A stretch of 7,800 nucleotides of DNA from Desulfobacteraceae bacterium UBA5623 (GCA_002424495.1 DIKH01000074.1:1-7800), one strand, 5' to 3'; numbered from the stretch's first letter, positions 1-7,375 are shown. The notes: generated by a model not told the origin, from the letters alone. Made by a program: numbers and translations.

Positions 1-2537
1 AAGACCAGACCCAGTATATTGCATCCATGCCATCGGACATGCTGGAGCAGTGGTTTTCCATTGCAAGCGAGCAGATCTTTGAACCCTCCTGGAGGGAGTT
101 TTATGTGGAAAAAGAGGTTGTGCAAAGGGAGTGGGCATTCAGGTATATCAATAACCCTGAGGGGGCCGCCTTGCTTGACCTTTACTCGACCGCCTTTACT
201 GCCCACCCGTACCGCAATCCCGTCATAGGCTGGAAGGCGGACATGGAAAATTACAGCGCTGCGGACGCCATGGAATTTCACGGCAAATTTTATAACCCGG
301 CCAACGCAGTTTGCGTTCTTGTAGGGGATGTGACGCTTGAACAGGCAAAAAAACTGGCGGAGATCTATTTTGAACGTTACCCACCAGGAAAACAGGCCCC
401 TGAGGACGTAACCACTGAACCGCAGCATCAGGGTCCGCGCAAGAGCATAAGGTATCTCAAGGGTATCAGGACCCCGTTGGTCAGGGTCGGGTTCCATATA
501 GGCCGTATGGGAACAAGAGATTTTTACAGCCTTGATGCACTTTCCTCCATCCTTAGTGAGGGCCTTAGCTGCCGCATGACGCAGCAGATTGTGGAAAAGG
601 GTCTGGCTGTCGAGGCATGGGCATATAACCCGGACAGCCGTTATGGTGACCTGTTCATCCTGGGGGGCTCACCCATTGATCCTGAAGAGCTGAAAGACGC
701 GAATATCAGTGAAGAAGACAGGCGCAGGGAGTTTGTCAAGTCTTGCGAAGACCTTGAAAGCATACTCCTGTCCGAGATTGAAAGACTCAAGACCGGGCTT
801 GTGTCCCAAAGGGAACTTGATCGGGTCAAAAAACTTAACCAGCGCTCGTTCCTTGACCGGATGCGCAGCAATGAACAGTTGGCAGGAACTCTGGCCACCC
901 TGGAGGTTGAAACAGGCTGGCGGTACATGACTACATATCTGGAAAAGATTTCAGAGATCACCCCTGAAGACATAAGGAATGCGGCAAACAAGTATCTTGT
1001 TGAAGAAAACAAGACCAGCATTTTTGTGATCCCTGGCGGTGACCAGGATCTGGCGCAGGAAAAATATGTCGAGATACGATCGGCAGGCCGCTCGGCGGGA
1101 AAAAGCGACCATCAATTCGATAAGTCTAATAATTCCTTATACCCGACACCGGTTGGCTGGAGGCATCCCCTTTCCTTTGAACGTAAACCAAAAAAAATCG
1201 AATATCCGGAGACAAAACCGATAGAGGTCGGGGCATCAAGGGTATTTTTCCTGCCGGACAGGGAGCTGCCCTTGATTGATCTGACGCTCTTGATAAAGGC
1301 CGGCGATGTTGACGTGGATGATTCAAAGGCAGGGCTTTCAGGACTGATAAACGGCTGTCTTATCCGCGGCGGAACAGAGAAACACCCTCCTGTCGAACTT
1401 GCCCGGATCCTGGATGAAAACGCAATACAGTTGGTGGTCTCCGTGGCGGAGGAACAGGCGGTTGTCCATTTGTCTGTGATGAAGGATGACTGGAAAACGG
1501 GGCTTTTACTGCTTGAAGAAATCCTGACCAGGCCGGAGTTTGCCCAGGAGGTGCTTGATGTCGCAAAACAGCAGGCGGTGACATTGCTTAAACGAGAGGG
1601 GGGCGACGCCCAGTCCGTTTTGAGGCGTGAGGCCAAGATCTTTCATTTTAAGGGCCATCCCTATGGCCGAGATCCGCTCCTGGGCCTTGAGACCATACCT
1701 GCCTTGACACGGGATGACCTGAAGACATTTCTTAAAAGCTACCTTGTGCCGTCAAACATGGTGGTTTCAGTGGCAGGAGATATTGAAAAGGCCGAGGCAG
1801 TCAAGGGGATAAAAGGGTTGTTGACGGCCCTGCCTCAAGAAAAGTCCCCTGGACGCAATATCGCCCAACCGGCACAGACCCCGCCGGTGCTGACCCTGAT
1901 ACACAAACCAGGCCAGGTCCAGTCTCAGGTCGGATTTATGCTTCCCAGTGTCTGCCGTACCAACCCTGACTTTTGGAAGATCGGCCTTTTGATGGATATC
2001 TTTGGCGGCGGTGATTCCCTGATGTACACCCGCCTGAGGGACGATCTGGGCCTGATCTACGCTGGATGGTTCTTCCAGGCCTACAATTGGAAAACCGGAA
2101 TCCTTATCGGATATCTGGGATGCAAGGCCGACATGACCCGCCAGGCAATAAATGAAACCGTAAGCATCATGGCGGGCCTAAAAAGCGATGTCCCTGAAAA
2201 GTTATTTGAGCAAAAGCAGCTTGATTCATTAAATGGTTTTGTATTCAACGTTGACACCCCTGCGGAATTGGTGAAAACTTACGCCACATATTACCTGCGC
2301 GAAGAGCCCTTGAACACACTTGAGATGATCCAGGACTCATTGATGGGGGCAAAAAGGGAAGAACTGGAGGCCCTTGCAGCCACATTCCTTGATCCAAAAA
2401 AACTCCAGCTCTTTGTTGTCGGAGACAAGATGACGCAGGTAACAAAGAAGGACGGCAGAGAAACAACACTGGAACAAGACCTTAAGGACCTGGCAAAGGA
2501 GATGGCTCTGCCTTATCAGGAGATTGAGTTGAGGTGA
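1..2537 (+). CDS. Two-module M16 (pitrilysin/insulinase-like) zinc peptidase, 5' end outside window
   Basis: The frame is open from the first bases (codons from position 3 read DQTQYIAS before the first ATG at 27), so the gene begins upstream and that ATG is internal. Seen: the EKEVVQREW stretch, whose final Glu (codon 129-131) matches the third zinc ligand of M16 enzymes. The HxxEH motif normally lies about 76 residues earlier and so falls outside the window. Two modules are visible from a repeated block: HPYRNPVIGW (about 204-233) and HPYGRDPLLG (about 1656-1685), each followed by a similar 'N-x-V-V/L-V-x-GD' strand. In the second module the HxxEH position reads GLSGLINGC (about 1332-1358), so that half is catalytically dead. 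The Arg...Tyr signature of the last domain is present (RLRDDLGLIY, 2031-2060). This layout is normal for the family, in which a dead C-terminal half helps enclose peptide substrates. A signal peptide cannot be judged. The gene ends at TGA 2535-2537, convergent with the Fic gene. Confidence 0.92.
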   Translation, partial: DQTQYIASMPSDMLEQWFSIASEQIFEPSWREFYVEKEVVQREWAFRYINNPEGAALLDLYSTAFTAHPYRNPVIGWKADMENYSAADAMEFHGKFYNPANAVCVLVGDVTLEQAKKLAEIYFERYPPGKQAPEDVTTEPQHQGPRKSIRYLKGIRTPLVRVGFHIGRMGTRDFYSLDALSSILSEGLSCRMTQQIVEKGLAVEAWAYNPDSRYGDLFILGGSPIDPEELKDANISEEDRRREFVKSCEDLESILLSEIERLKTGLVSQRELDRVKKLNQRSFLDRMRSNEQLAGTLATLEVETGWRYMTTYLEKISEITPEDIRNAANKYLVEENKTSIFVIPGGDQDLAQEKYVEIRSAGRSAGKSDHQFDKSNNSLYPTPVGWRHPLSFERKPKKIEYPETKPIEVGASRVFFLPDRELPLIDLTLLIKAGDVDVDDSKAGLSGLINGCLIRGGTEKHPPVELARILDENAIQLVVSVAEEQAVVHLSVMKDDWKTGLLLLEEILTRPEFAQEVLDVAKQQAVTLLKREGGDAQSVLRREAKIFHFKGHPYGRDPLLGLETIPALTRDDLKTFLKSYLVPSNMVVSVAGDIEKAEAVKGIKGLLTALPQEKSPGRNIAQPAQTPPVLTLIHKPGQVQSQVGFMLPSVCRTNPDFWKIGLLMDIFGGGDSLMYTRLRDDLGLIYAGWFFQAYNWKTGILIGYLGCKADMTRQAINETVSIMAGLKSDVPEKLFEQKQLDSLNGFVFNVDTPAELVKTYATYYLREEPLNTLEMIQDSLMGAKREELEALAATFLDPKKLQLFVVGDKMTQVTKKDGRETTLEQDLKDLAKEMALPYQEIELR
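95..111 (+). repeat. 17-bp perfect direct repeat, copy 1 (inside M16 gene)
   Basis: GGAGTTTTATGTGGAAA is identical to 5107-5123. Here it encodes EFYVE within the M16 zinc-ligand region. Confidence 0.6.
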
Positions 2538-2544
2538 TCTGCTT

Positions 2545-2570
2545 GGGCTGCCCTTTTTTCCACACAAGGG
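2545..2570. terminator. Weak hairpin/T-run between convergent genes
   Basis: The 44-base gap between the M16 and Fic stop codons holds a GGG/CCC mini-stem (2545-2553) followed directly by TTTTTT (2554-2559), and an overlapping CCCTT (2551-2555) / AAGGG (2566-2570) inverted repeat. Either could weakly stop transcription of the convergent genes, but the stems are short and no T-run follows on the minus strand. This is inferred from position and sequence only. Confidence 0.25.
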
Positions 2571-2581
2571 GGGAATAACAG

Positions 2582-4114
2582 TCATTCATCGTTTAAAGTT
2601 TCGCTTCTGTAAGCGGACAAAAGAAACTGTTCCATGCGAGCGATTTCTTCATCCGACAGGAAATCGAAGTGGCTTGCTCGTTTGCGTGCTGAAAGCCGGC
2701 CGTTGTTTTGGAGGCAGAAACGGATGAAGAGATCTATCTGCCTGTCGGGCATGTCTACGACCTCCTGAATTGCTTTCTTTGCCATGTCGTACTTGGCCAG
2801 GAACGCCAATTCGCTGGCCAGCTCCGTATTGATGGTCAGCTCTATGAAGCGGAAGATCGCCTCGGCCTGGGGCGTCATATCAATATAGCGATGCCATATG
2901 GCCGTATCATTATGAACGGTCATACGGCCGTCTTCATCTAGCGAATATTCCACCAAGGGCATGATCTGCTTGGAGAACGCTTCCAGAGAAGCGTCATAGT
3001 CGGCGGGATTTTTCAGTATGGACGCTGAGATGGGAAACATGATGCCTTCGGGTGTAAAACCTCGCCGGGCGAGAATATTGTGGATCAGGAAGCGGTGGAT
3101 TCGACCATTGCCGTCCTCGAACGGGTGCAGGAAAACGAATCCATAGGCGATGGCGGCTGCCTGAATCACCGCTGACACGCCTCCGGTGTTCATGCGCTCA
3201 TGGGCGGCTGTCAGGCCGTCCATGAGGTCGGCCAGGTCTTCAGGCTTCGGACATGCAAAGTGGATTCTTTCCTTCTGCCAGGCGACCGTCTCACCGACAT
3301 AATTCTGGGCCGAGCGATAATCGGAATCGCGGAATCGCGCCTCGACAATGCGGTTCTGAACCTCGATCAATTGCGCTTTGCGGCAGAAGTCCTCTTTTTC
3401 CGCCATTTGAAGCAGGGCCACGAAGCGCTCTGTCCGGGTTGAGGTGGGTTTGATATGTTCGATTTCAAAGGATGACTTCGTCTCCTTGGTGTAAAGGTAT
3501 CCGAGCGCCCGCTTCAATAATTCCGGAGAATAGCCTGCCACCACTTGCCGACAGCGTCCGGGCAGGTCGGCGGTTTCGAAGCCGCGAAGGGCATCGGTGC
3601 GACGAATCGTTGGGCAGAACCGGGGGTCACCAAGCAGGTTATCGTTGATACGTTGCCGCCGAACCTGGCGGATCGGTGTGACCGCATAATATTCATCCGG
3701 TTCGAGCAGATCTATGTAGTTGCCCTGCTTCAGGTCATCCAGCGGGAGCGTTTTGCCGGTCAGTAACTCGTACAGGAACCACAAGCGCCTGGCATACTTA
3801 CCGGTCGGTTTGGACCGGACATATCCAAGGATATCCTCCTCCCCTGCCTTCTGAAACAATGAAGTGAGTATTGCGAGGTTCGTCCCATCATACTTGAGTG
3901 CAAATTCGAGATGGTCTCCAAGCGTGTCCCCCGGCCGGTACTTGGACGGGTAGATCTCCACGATGACGCCTCCAATCGATTCTATCCGGTGGATGCCGCT
4001 GGCTGTGACCAGGGACCTGTGCCAGTTCGGGATGACATCAAGGTCGTATCGTTCAACAAGCGCCGTATACCCTGCGGGGCTGTATTTCGATTTATCCTGA
4101 TAGTTTTCAACCAT
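2582..4114 (-). CDS. Fic family protein (predicted protein AMP-transferase with built-in inhibitory helix)
   Basis: Fic enzymes usually transfer AMP from ATP to a hydroxyl side chain of a target protein. The diagnostic core HPFEDGNGRIHR is intact (residues about 330-341 from the start used here; catalytic His codon 3125-3127). About 110 residues before it, KSSFEIEH gives the (S/T)xxxE inhibitory motif (S215, E219) that blocks ATP binding in class II Fic proteins. The residue after the Glu is His instead of the usual Gly or Asn. The C-terminal 100 residues (NNGRLSARKR, then HFDFLSDEEI) resemble the tail seen in long Fic proteins. The ATG at 4114 is preferred (510 aa) because GGGGA lies just upstream; the frame stays open to ATGs at 4126, 4141 and 4168 (528 aa), none with a clear ribosome site. 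No separate antitoxin gene is adjacent. The target is unknown; the long form may be a regulatory enzyme or a self-limited toxin. Confidence 0.93.
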   Translation of the reverse strand: MVENYQDKSKYSPAGYTALVERYDLDVIPNWHRSLVTASGIHRIESIGGVIVEIYPSKYRPGDTLGDHLEFALKYDGTNLAILTSLFQKAGEEDILGYVRSKPTGKYARRLWFLYELLTGKTLPLDDLKQGNYIDLLEPDEYYAVTPIRQVRRQRINDNLLGDPRFCPTIRRTDALRGFETADLPGRCRQVVAGYSPELLKRALGYLYTKETKSSFEIEHIKPTSTRTERFVALLQMAEKEDFCRKAQLIEVQNRIVEARFRDSDYRSAQNYVGETVAWQKERIHFACPKPEDLADLMDGLTAAHERMNTGGVSAVIQAAAIAYGFVFLHPFEDGNGRIHRFLIHNILARRGFTPEGIMFPISASILKNPADYDASLEAFSKQIMPLVEYSLDEDGRMTVHNDTAIWHRYIDMTPQAEAIFRFIELTINTELASELAFLAKYDMAKKAIQEVVDMPDRQIDLFIRFCLQNNGRLSARKRASHFDFLSDEEIARMEQFLLSAYRSETLNDE

Positions 4115-4557
4115 GGCTTTCCCCATCAAAACGATTACCATGCAAGAATTATCGTTATTAAGTTGCATAAATCAAGAAAAATAATTACGAGCCCGCGAAA
4201 TACGAATCCTTCTCTCAATAAACCGTTGCAGTACTGGAAAAGCGATTACAAATCGTCTTGCCGGGAGATATCTCATTGCGCGATGCAGCAGAACCCGGAG
4301 TGGATCATTCCGCCCTCGCCAGAGCTGTTCATTGGAATTCCATTGAACCTTATCCCGTCCTCCGATGGGGCGATTATAGAAGATCTAGGCTTGAATACTG
4401 CATATTTTCTGATCTGCCCCCGATGGAGCCGATCAAAATCTTCAATAAGAGCCTGTCCCCATTTTTCCCAATTACATAAAACCATATCAAAATCCAACAG
4501 AATCTAAAGATTATGATCCTAACGCCTGTTTTTTGGCCTTGCTGCATACATCCAAAT

Positions 4558-4585
4558 TCGGGTAAGTTTTTTGGCTTTATCCCGA
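4558..4585. repeat. Imperfect inverted repeat (about 9-bp stem, one bulge)
   Basis: TCGGGTAAG (4558-4566) pairs with CTTTATCCCGA (4575-4585) if one base is bulged, around an 8-base loop. No T-run follows on either strand, so a simple terminator is unlikely. It could be a protein-binding palindrome, part of an RNA, or a remnant end of a mobile element. Confidence 0.3.
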
Positions 4586-4817
4586 CTGTCGCTTTGCCAG
4601 AAGGACCCAAGTTTAGAACATAATCATCCATAACAAGGGCAAGCAACGGCAGAAAGAATCAAATTATATTTTAGGAGACAAAATACGGACACGCATATGT
4701 TCTACCGAGCCCTCAGAATATCACCGACTTCAAGAACCTATTTATATTTCTGCCCAGAATTTTTAGAAATACGCAGAGATTTTAGAGTAATAATCTCCGA
4801 ATGAAGGCTATAACAGC

Positions 4818-4846
4818 TTGACATTCAATCTCGTATATGGTATTTA
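4818..4846 (+). promoter_or_regulatory. Sigma70-like promoter with perfect -35 and extended -10
   Basis: TTGACA (4818-4823) is identical to the -35 consensus. After exactly 17 bases comes TATTTA (4841-4846), a weak -10 preceded by TGG (4838-4840), which forms the extended -10 element TGn. Transcription would begin near 4853, about 265 bases before the nuclease start, so it would make either a long leader or a separate small RNA. Prediction from sequence only. Confidence 0.42.
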
Positions 4847-4850
4847 TAAG

Positions 4851-4995
4851 GGCAAGTTGGCTCGACTGCTAGATTGCCTCTGCCAAGTAAACCTATAAAG
4901 ATAGATGCTCCCAGAAACAAAACTATTGTGGTAGAAAACTAGAATTTGAGTAGCCTTTTAAACCACAAGAAGAGGGCCTTAGCAGAGTCTTTTTT
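4851..4995 (+). ncRNA. Possible structured RNA or long leader upstream of the nuclease gene
   Basis: Directly at the expected start of the 4818 promoter, GGCAA (4851-4855) can pair with TTGCC (4874-4878), and TTGGC (4857-4861), inside that loop, can pair with GCCAA (4882-4886). This is an H-type pseudoknot arrangement. Further on, TTGTGGT (4926-4932) and ACCACAA (4962-4968) form a perfect 7-bp stem. A 2x2 internal loop, AAAA/TTTT (4935-4938, 4956-4959) and CTA/TAG (4939-4941, 4951-4953) can extend it inward. A TTTTTT run (4990-4995) follows. No open frame of interest spans it. Short stems arise by chance in AT-rich DNA, so this is a weak candidate. No known RNA family was recognised. Confidence 0.2.
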
Positions 4996-5040
4996 ACCGA
5001 TCCCGATTAAACATCTTAAGAGTATGTATTATCTAACCAT

Positions 5041-5069
5041 TTGGATTATCACTAAAAACAGTTTATAAC
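5041..5069 (+). promoter_or_regulatory. Likely proximal promoter of the PD-(D/E)XK gene
   Basis: TTGGAT (5041-5046), 17 bases, then TATAAC (5064-5069, five of six matches to the -10 consensus). The -35 shares only the TTG. The expected start near 5076 gives a leader of about 40 bases before the GTG at 5117, suitable for direct expression of the nuclease gene. Confidence 0.4.
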
Positions 5070-5106
5070 TTGGCTCCATCTAGATAAACGGAATCATCAA
5101 GAGTCT

Positions 5107-5123
5107 GGAGTTTTATGTGGAAA
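5107..5123 (+). repeat. 17-bp perfect direct repeat, copy 2 (start of nuclease gene)
   Basis: Identical to 95-111. This copy spans the Shine-Dalgarno GGAG and the GTG start of the nuclease gene, and its codon register is the same as in the M16 copy. Confidence 0.6.
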
Positions 5124-5155
5124 TATCAAGCCTTCTAGGCCGAGAGGATTTAATG
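5107..5155 (+). promoter_or_regulatory. Two competing translation starts of the nuclease gene
   Basis: GGAG (5107-5110) lies 6 bases before GTG 5117. GAGAGG (5142-5147) lies 5 bases before an in-frame ATG at 5153. The second site has the better start codon and would give a protein 12 residues shorter. Both are credible; the ATG at 5115 is in another frame and stops after seven codons. Confidence 0.5.
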
Positions 5156-5947
5156 GAAAAAATAATTAAGTACCGAGATTCACTTAAAAATTCAAAGACC
5201 TTTGACCCCGACGAGATGGTTCAAAAATACCTTTCCTTTGTTGAAAGAAACAACACCTTCCGCTCTATCTGTAAAAAACAAAATGAGATCAAAATGTTTG
5301 CCTTGCGGGAGCGCGCAGGCACTCATGCCACTGGTAACATAAATCATAAGGAAGAAGTTCTATGTCACGGTTTATATAATACTTTTTCTGAAAAAAATTT
5401 CGAATTGCCTGGTTTCGGCCAAAGAATTGTTGACTATCAAACTCCGCTAAGGAACAACGAGAACGATTTAAAATGGGGTAAGATTGATCTTGTTGGGATG
5501 ATTCAAAAGTCTCCAGACAAAAAACTCTGTTTTTGGGAGGTAAAGCTTGGAACGAATACCGATTCAATCCATTATTCAGTTTTTGAATTGTTAGTTTACC
5601 TTTCCCAGTTTGATTCCAAAAAGGCCAAGCCAAACGCAAAACTAAACTATGAGAATTACCTTCGCGAACTTGCAACCGTGAAGGGTATTGGCGTAAGCAG
5701 CAACTACATCTACAATATTAAATATCATCCCCCTGTTCTTTTTGTTGCAGCCGAACCAAAGTATTTTGAACGCCACAAATTTGATGATCGCAAAAAAAAA
5801 TACGAGTCCCTTCAGAAAGTGATTAAAGATAAAATAGGAACGATTCTAAAGTTTATCGAGATAGGCTCAAAAACGAACTATTTCAAAGATTGCCAAAAAT
5901 TTTTCTATGATCAACAAAATAATCCCCACATGAAAGTACGTCTTTGA
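5117..5947 (+). CDS. Uncharacterised protein with PD-(D/E)XK nuclease signature
   Basis: A protein of 276 aa (264 from the ATG at 5153) that I cannot assign to a named family. The central part has the PD-(D/E)XK arrangement: GKIDLVG with D124 (codon 5486-5488) at the end of one strand, a turn, then CFWEVKLG with E141 and K143 on the next. An acidic helix lies upstream (HKEE, 77-80). A helix after the ExK (SVFELLVYLSQF, 154-165) matches the usual layout of restriction-endonuclease-like folds, which bind a metal and cut DNA or RNA. The C-terminal third is Lys- and aromatic-rich. No signal peptide or membrane segment is seen. The gene is much more AT-rich than its neighbours, uses AAA/AAT/TTT-type codons freely and has no methyltransferase partner here, consistent with recent acquisition. 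Role inferred: stand-alone nuclease, perhaps of a defence or mobile unit; a dead fold with only structural use is possible. Confidence 0.8.
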   Translation: MEISSLLGREDLMEKIIKYRDSLKNSKTFDPDEMVQKYLSFVERNNTFRSICKKQNEIKMFALRERAGTHATGNINHKEEVLCHGLYNTFSEKNFELPGFGQRIVDYQTPLRNNENDLKWGKIDLVGMIQKSPDKKLCFWEVKLGTNTDSIHYSVFELLVYLSQFDSKKAKPNAKLNYENYLRELATVKGIGVSSNYIYNIKYHPPVLFVAAEPKYFERHKFDDRKKKYESLQKVIKDKIGTILKFIEIGSKTNYFKDCQKFFYDQQNNPHMKVRL

Positions 5948-6026
5948 AAAGTGTATAACGTTCGGATTTAGCCTGTGCCCGAAGCATCTGATGTAAACCG
6001 AAAGGAGCAGAACTGGGGCGTGGATC

Positions 6027-7274
6027 ATGAAAATATGCATCCGACGAGGCGCTAAACAGATCGGCGGCACCTGCATTGAGATCGAGTCGCAGGGAAAACG
6101 GCTTATTCTTGACATCGGTCAGCCGCTGGACAGCCCAAATGCCGAATCGGTTGAGATGCCCAAGGTTGAAGGGCTGAAGACTCCGTGTGAATCGCTCTTG
6201 GGTGTGGTGTTGTCACACCCGCATATTGACCACTATGGTCTGGCGTTCCGGGTTCCAACTTCCACGCCCTTCCTGATGGGTGCGGCGACCGAGCAAATTC
6301 TGAAGGCGTCCGCAATATTCACGCCATCCGGGGGGACGTTTGAGAATATAACCCACCTCGAAAACGGTAAAACTCTTTCACTTGGACCCTTCAAGATCAC
6401 GCCATACCTGATGGACCATTCAGCCTACGACAGCTATGCCGTTCTTGTCGAGGGTGACGGGAAACGGATTTTCTACACGGGCGACCTGCGCAATCATGGC
6501 CGAAAGGTTTCTCTGTTCACCCGTCTGGTAGCCAACACCCCGCCGGGTGTAGATGTTCTCCTGATGGAAGGCACCACCGTTAGCAGGAAGAATAGCGAAA
6601 AGGGGTTCCCGACCGAAAACGATTTGCAAAAAGAATTCGATCTCATTTTTCGCACCACCACAGGAATGCCTCTGGTCTGGTGCTCAGGACAAAACATAGA
6701 CCGGCTCGTGACTGTTTTCAAAGCGGCAAAACGATGTCAGCGTCAGTTCATCATCGACATGTACACTGCGGAAATCCTCCGGGCTACTGGAAACAGCAAA
6801 CTACCCCAGGCGGATTGGGATGGCATAAGCGTGTTCCTGCCGGAATTCCAAAAGAAAAGGCTCCTGCATATGGATAAAGCCTCAGTAGCGGATAAATACC
6901 ACTCCTATCGTATCTTCCCTGAGAATTTAAAGGCTGTAGCCAAAAACTCCGTGATGCTGTTTCGTCCGAGCATGCGGACTGATGTGGAAAGAGCCGGATG
7001 CCTTGACGGTGCGTGTCTGGTTTATTCAATGTGGGATGGGTATCTTGCGGAAGAGAAAACGAAACTGTTCTTGGGATGGCTCAATGGACGGGGGATACCC
7101 ATGTACAAATGCCACACGTCGGGACATGCGTCAGTCAGCGATCTACAACATCTGCGTAAAGCATTCGCGAGTGCTGTCGTGTGCCCTGTCCACACAACAG
7201 ACCCCATGGGGTTCACACAACTGTTCGAAAATGTTAGGGTGTTGACCGACGGAAAACTCTTCGATATTAATTGA
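6027..7274 (+). CDS. RNase J-like beta-CASP metallo-hydrolase, short form
   Basis: A protein of 415 aa with the metallo-beta-lactamase set in order: SHPHIDHYG (H64, H66, D68, H69), DHSAYDSY (H131) and YTGDLRNHG (D153), the two-zinc ligands. The beta-CASP motifs follow: LLMEGTT (E181, motif A), CHTSGHAS (H367, motif B) and CPVHTTD (H389, motif C). His at motif C is the form found in RNA-processing members, and the HTSGHA...PVH pairing closely resembles RNase J. The predicted activity is RNA cleavage or 5'-3' trimming in the cytoplasm. RNase J proteins are usually about 550 aa, so the C-terminal domain is absent. The first ATG is used; a strong AAAGGAG (6001-6007) is too distant and only a G-rich stretch lies close. 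It starts 79 bases after the nuclease gene and is followed closely by a small ORF and a TPR gene, probably in one transcript. The substrate is unknown. Confidence 0.88.
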   Translation: MKICIRRGAKQIGGTCIEIESQGKRLILDIGQPLDSPNAESVEMPKVEGLKTPCESLLGVVLSHPHIDHYGLAFRVPTSTPFLMGAATEQILKASAIFTPSGGTFENITHLENGKTLSLGPFKITPYLMDHSAYDSYAVLVEGDGKRIFYTGDLRNHGRKVSLFTRLVANTPPGVDVLLMEGTTVSRKNSEKGFPTENDLQKEFDLIFRTTTGMPLVWCSGQNIDRLVTVFKAAKRCQRQFIIDMYTAEILRATGNSKLPQADWDGISVFLPEFQKKRLLHMDKASVADKYHSYRIFPENLKAVAKNSVMLFRPSMRTDVERAGCLDGACLVYSMWDGYLAEEKTKLFLGWLNGRGIPMYKCHTSGHASVSDLQHLRKAFASAVVCPVHTTDPMGFTQLFENVRVLTDGKLFDIN

Positions 7275-7296
7275 TCGTGAAAGGGGAAGAACCGAA

Positions 7297-7374
7297 ATGG
7301 ACAGACAGAAAAACGTTTTCGACAGCACCAAGAGACTCCACATTATCAAAGACTATAAAAAAGGAGGTTTATAG
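7297..7374 (+). CDS. 25-codon small ORF, possible coupled leader peptide
   Basis: ATG at 7297 follows AAGGGGAAG (7281-7289) at suitable distance, 22 bases after the beta-CASP stop. The peptide is short and basic (contains KRLHIIKDYKKGG) and ends at TAG 7372-7374, one base before the TPR start. Its last codons contain the TPR ribosome site, so ribosomes translating it would reach the TPR start. It may be a true microprotein, a coupling leader, or chance. No known family was recognised. Confidence 0.4.
   Translation: MDRQKNVFDSTKRLHIIKDYKKGGL
7361..7367 (+). promoter_or_regulatory. Strong ribosome binding site of the TPR gene
   Basis: AAGGAGG, nearly the full anti-Shine-Dalgarno complement, lies 8 bases before ATG 7376. 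It fixes the TPR start and sits inside the preceding small ORF, which suggests translational coupling. Confidence 0.8.
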
Positions 7375-7375
7375 A

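Larger units (their letters stand above)
4169..5116. other. AT-rich stretch of about 950 bases without a convincing gene
   Basis: Stops are frequent in all six frames. The open frames present (for example 4273-4497 and 4374-4646 on the minus strand, 4258-4479 on the plus strand) overlap one another, lack good ribosome sites and resemble nothing I recognise. What can be seen: a 10-bp palindrome GAGATATCTC (4265-4274) about 150 bases upstream of the preferred Fic start; a near-perfect hairpin at 4558-4585; two copies of GTTTTTTGGC (4528-4537, 4566-4575); two promoter-like sequences facing right (4818-4846, 5041-5069); and foldable sequence at 4851-4995. The low GC matches the nuclease gene downstream and contrasts with the flanks. 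It may be decayed coding DNA, a regulatory or structured-RNA region, or both. Confidence 0.6.

Noticed and set aside
2582..4168. Fic gene as a two-gene toxin-antitoxin module
   Set aside because: No small antitoxin frame is adjacent, and the inhibitory motif is inside the Fic protein itself.
3911..4507. 198-codon plus-strand open frame overlapping the Fic gene start
   Set aside because: Most of it is antisense to the Fic N-terminal coding region. The product has no recognisable motif and there is no ribosome site, so it is a shadow frame.
4273..4646. Two minus-strand open frames (4273-4497 and 4374-4646)
   Set aside because: They overlap in different registers, lack ribosome sites and match no family I know. 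They could be gene remains but cannot be supported as genes.
4169..5116. Search for CRISPR repeats, tRNA genes and insertion-sequence ends in the gene-free region
   Set aside because: No regularly spaced repeats, no T-loop-like GTTCRANNC within a cloverleaf, and no paired terminal inverted repeats with a transposase.
5944..5985. TATAAC (5954-5959) and a TTCGG/CCGAA inverted repeat (5961-5965, 5979-5983) before the beta-CASP gene, considered as promoter, terminator or attC-like site
   Set aside because: No -35 at proper distance, no T-run, and the integron core-site consensus is not met.
7310..7319. AAAACGTTTT palindrome inside the small ORF
   Set aside because: Short, low-complexity, and expected by chance in A/T-rich sequence; no second copy seen.
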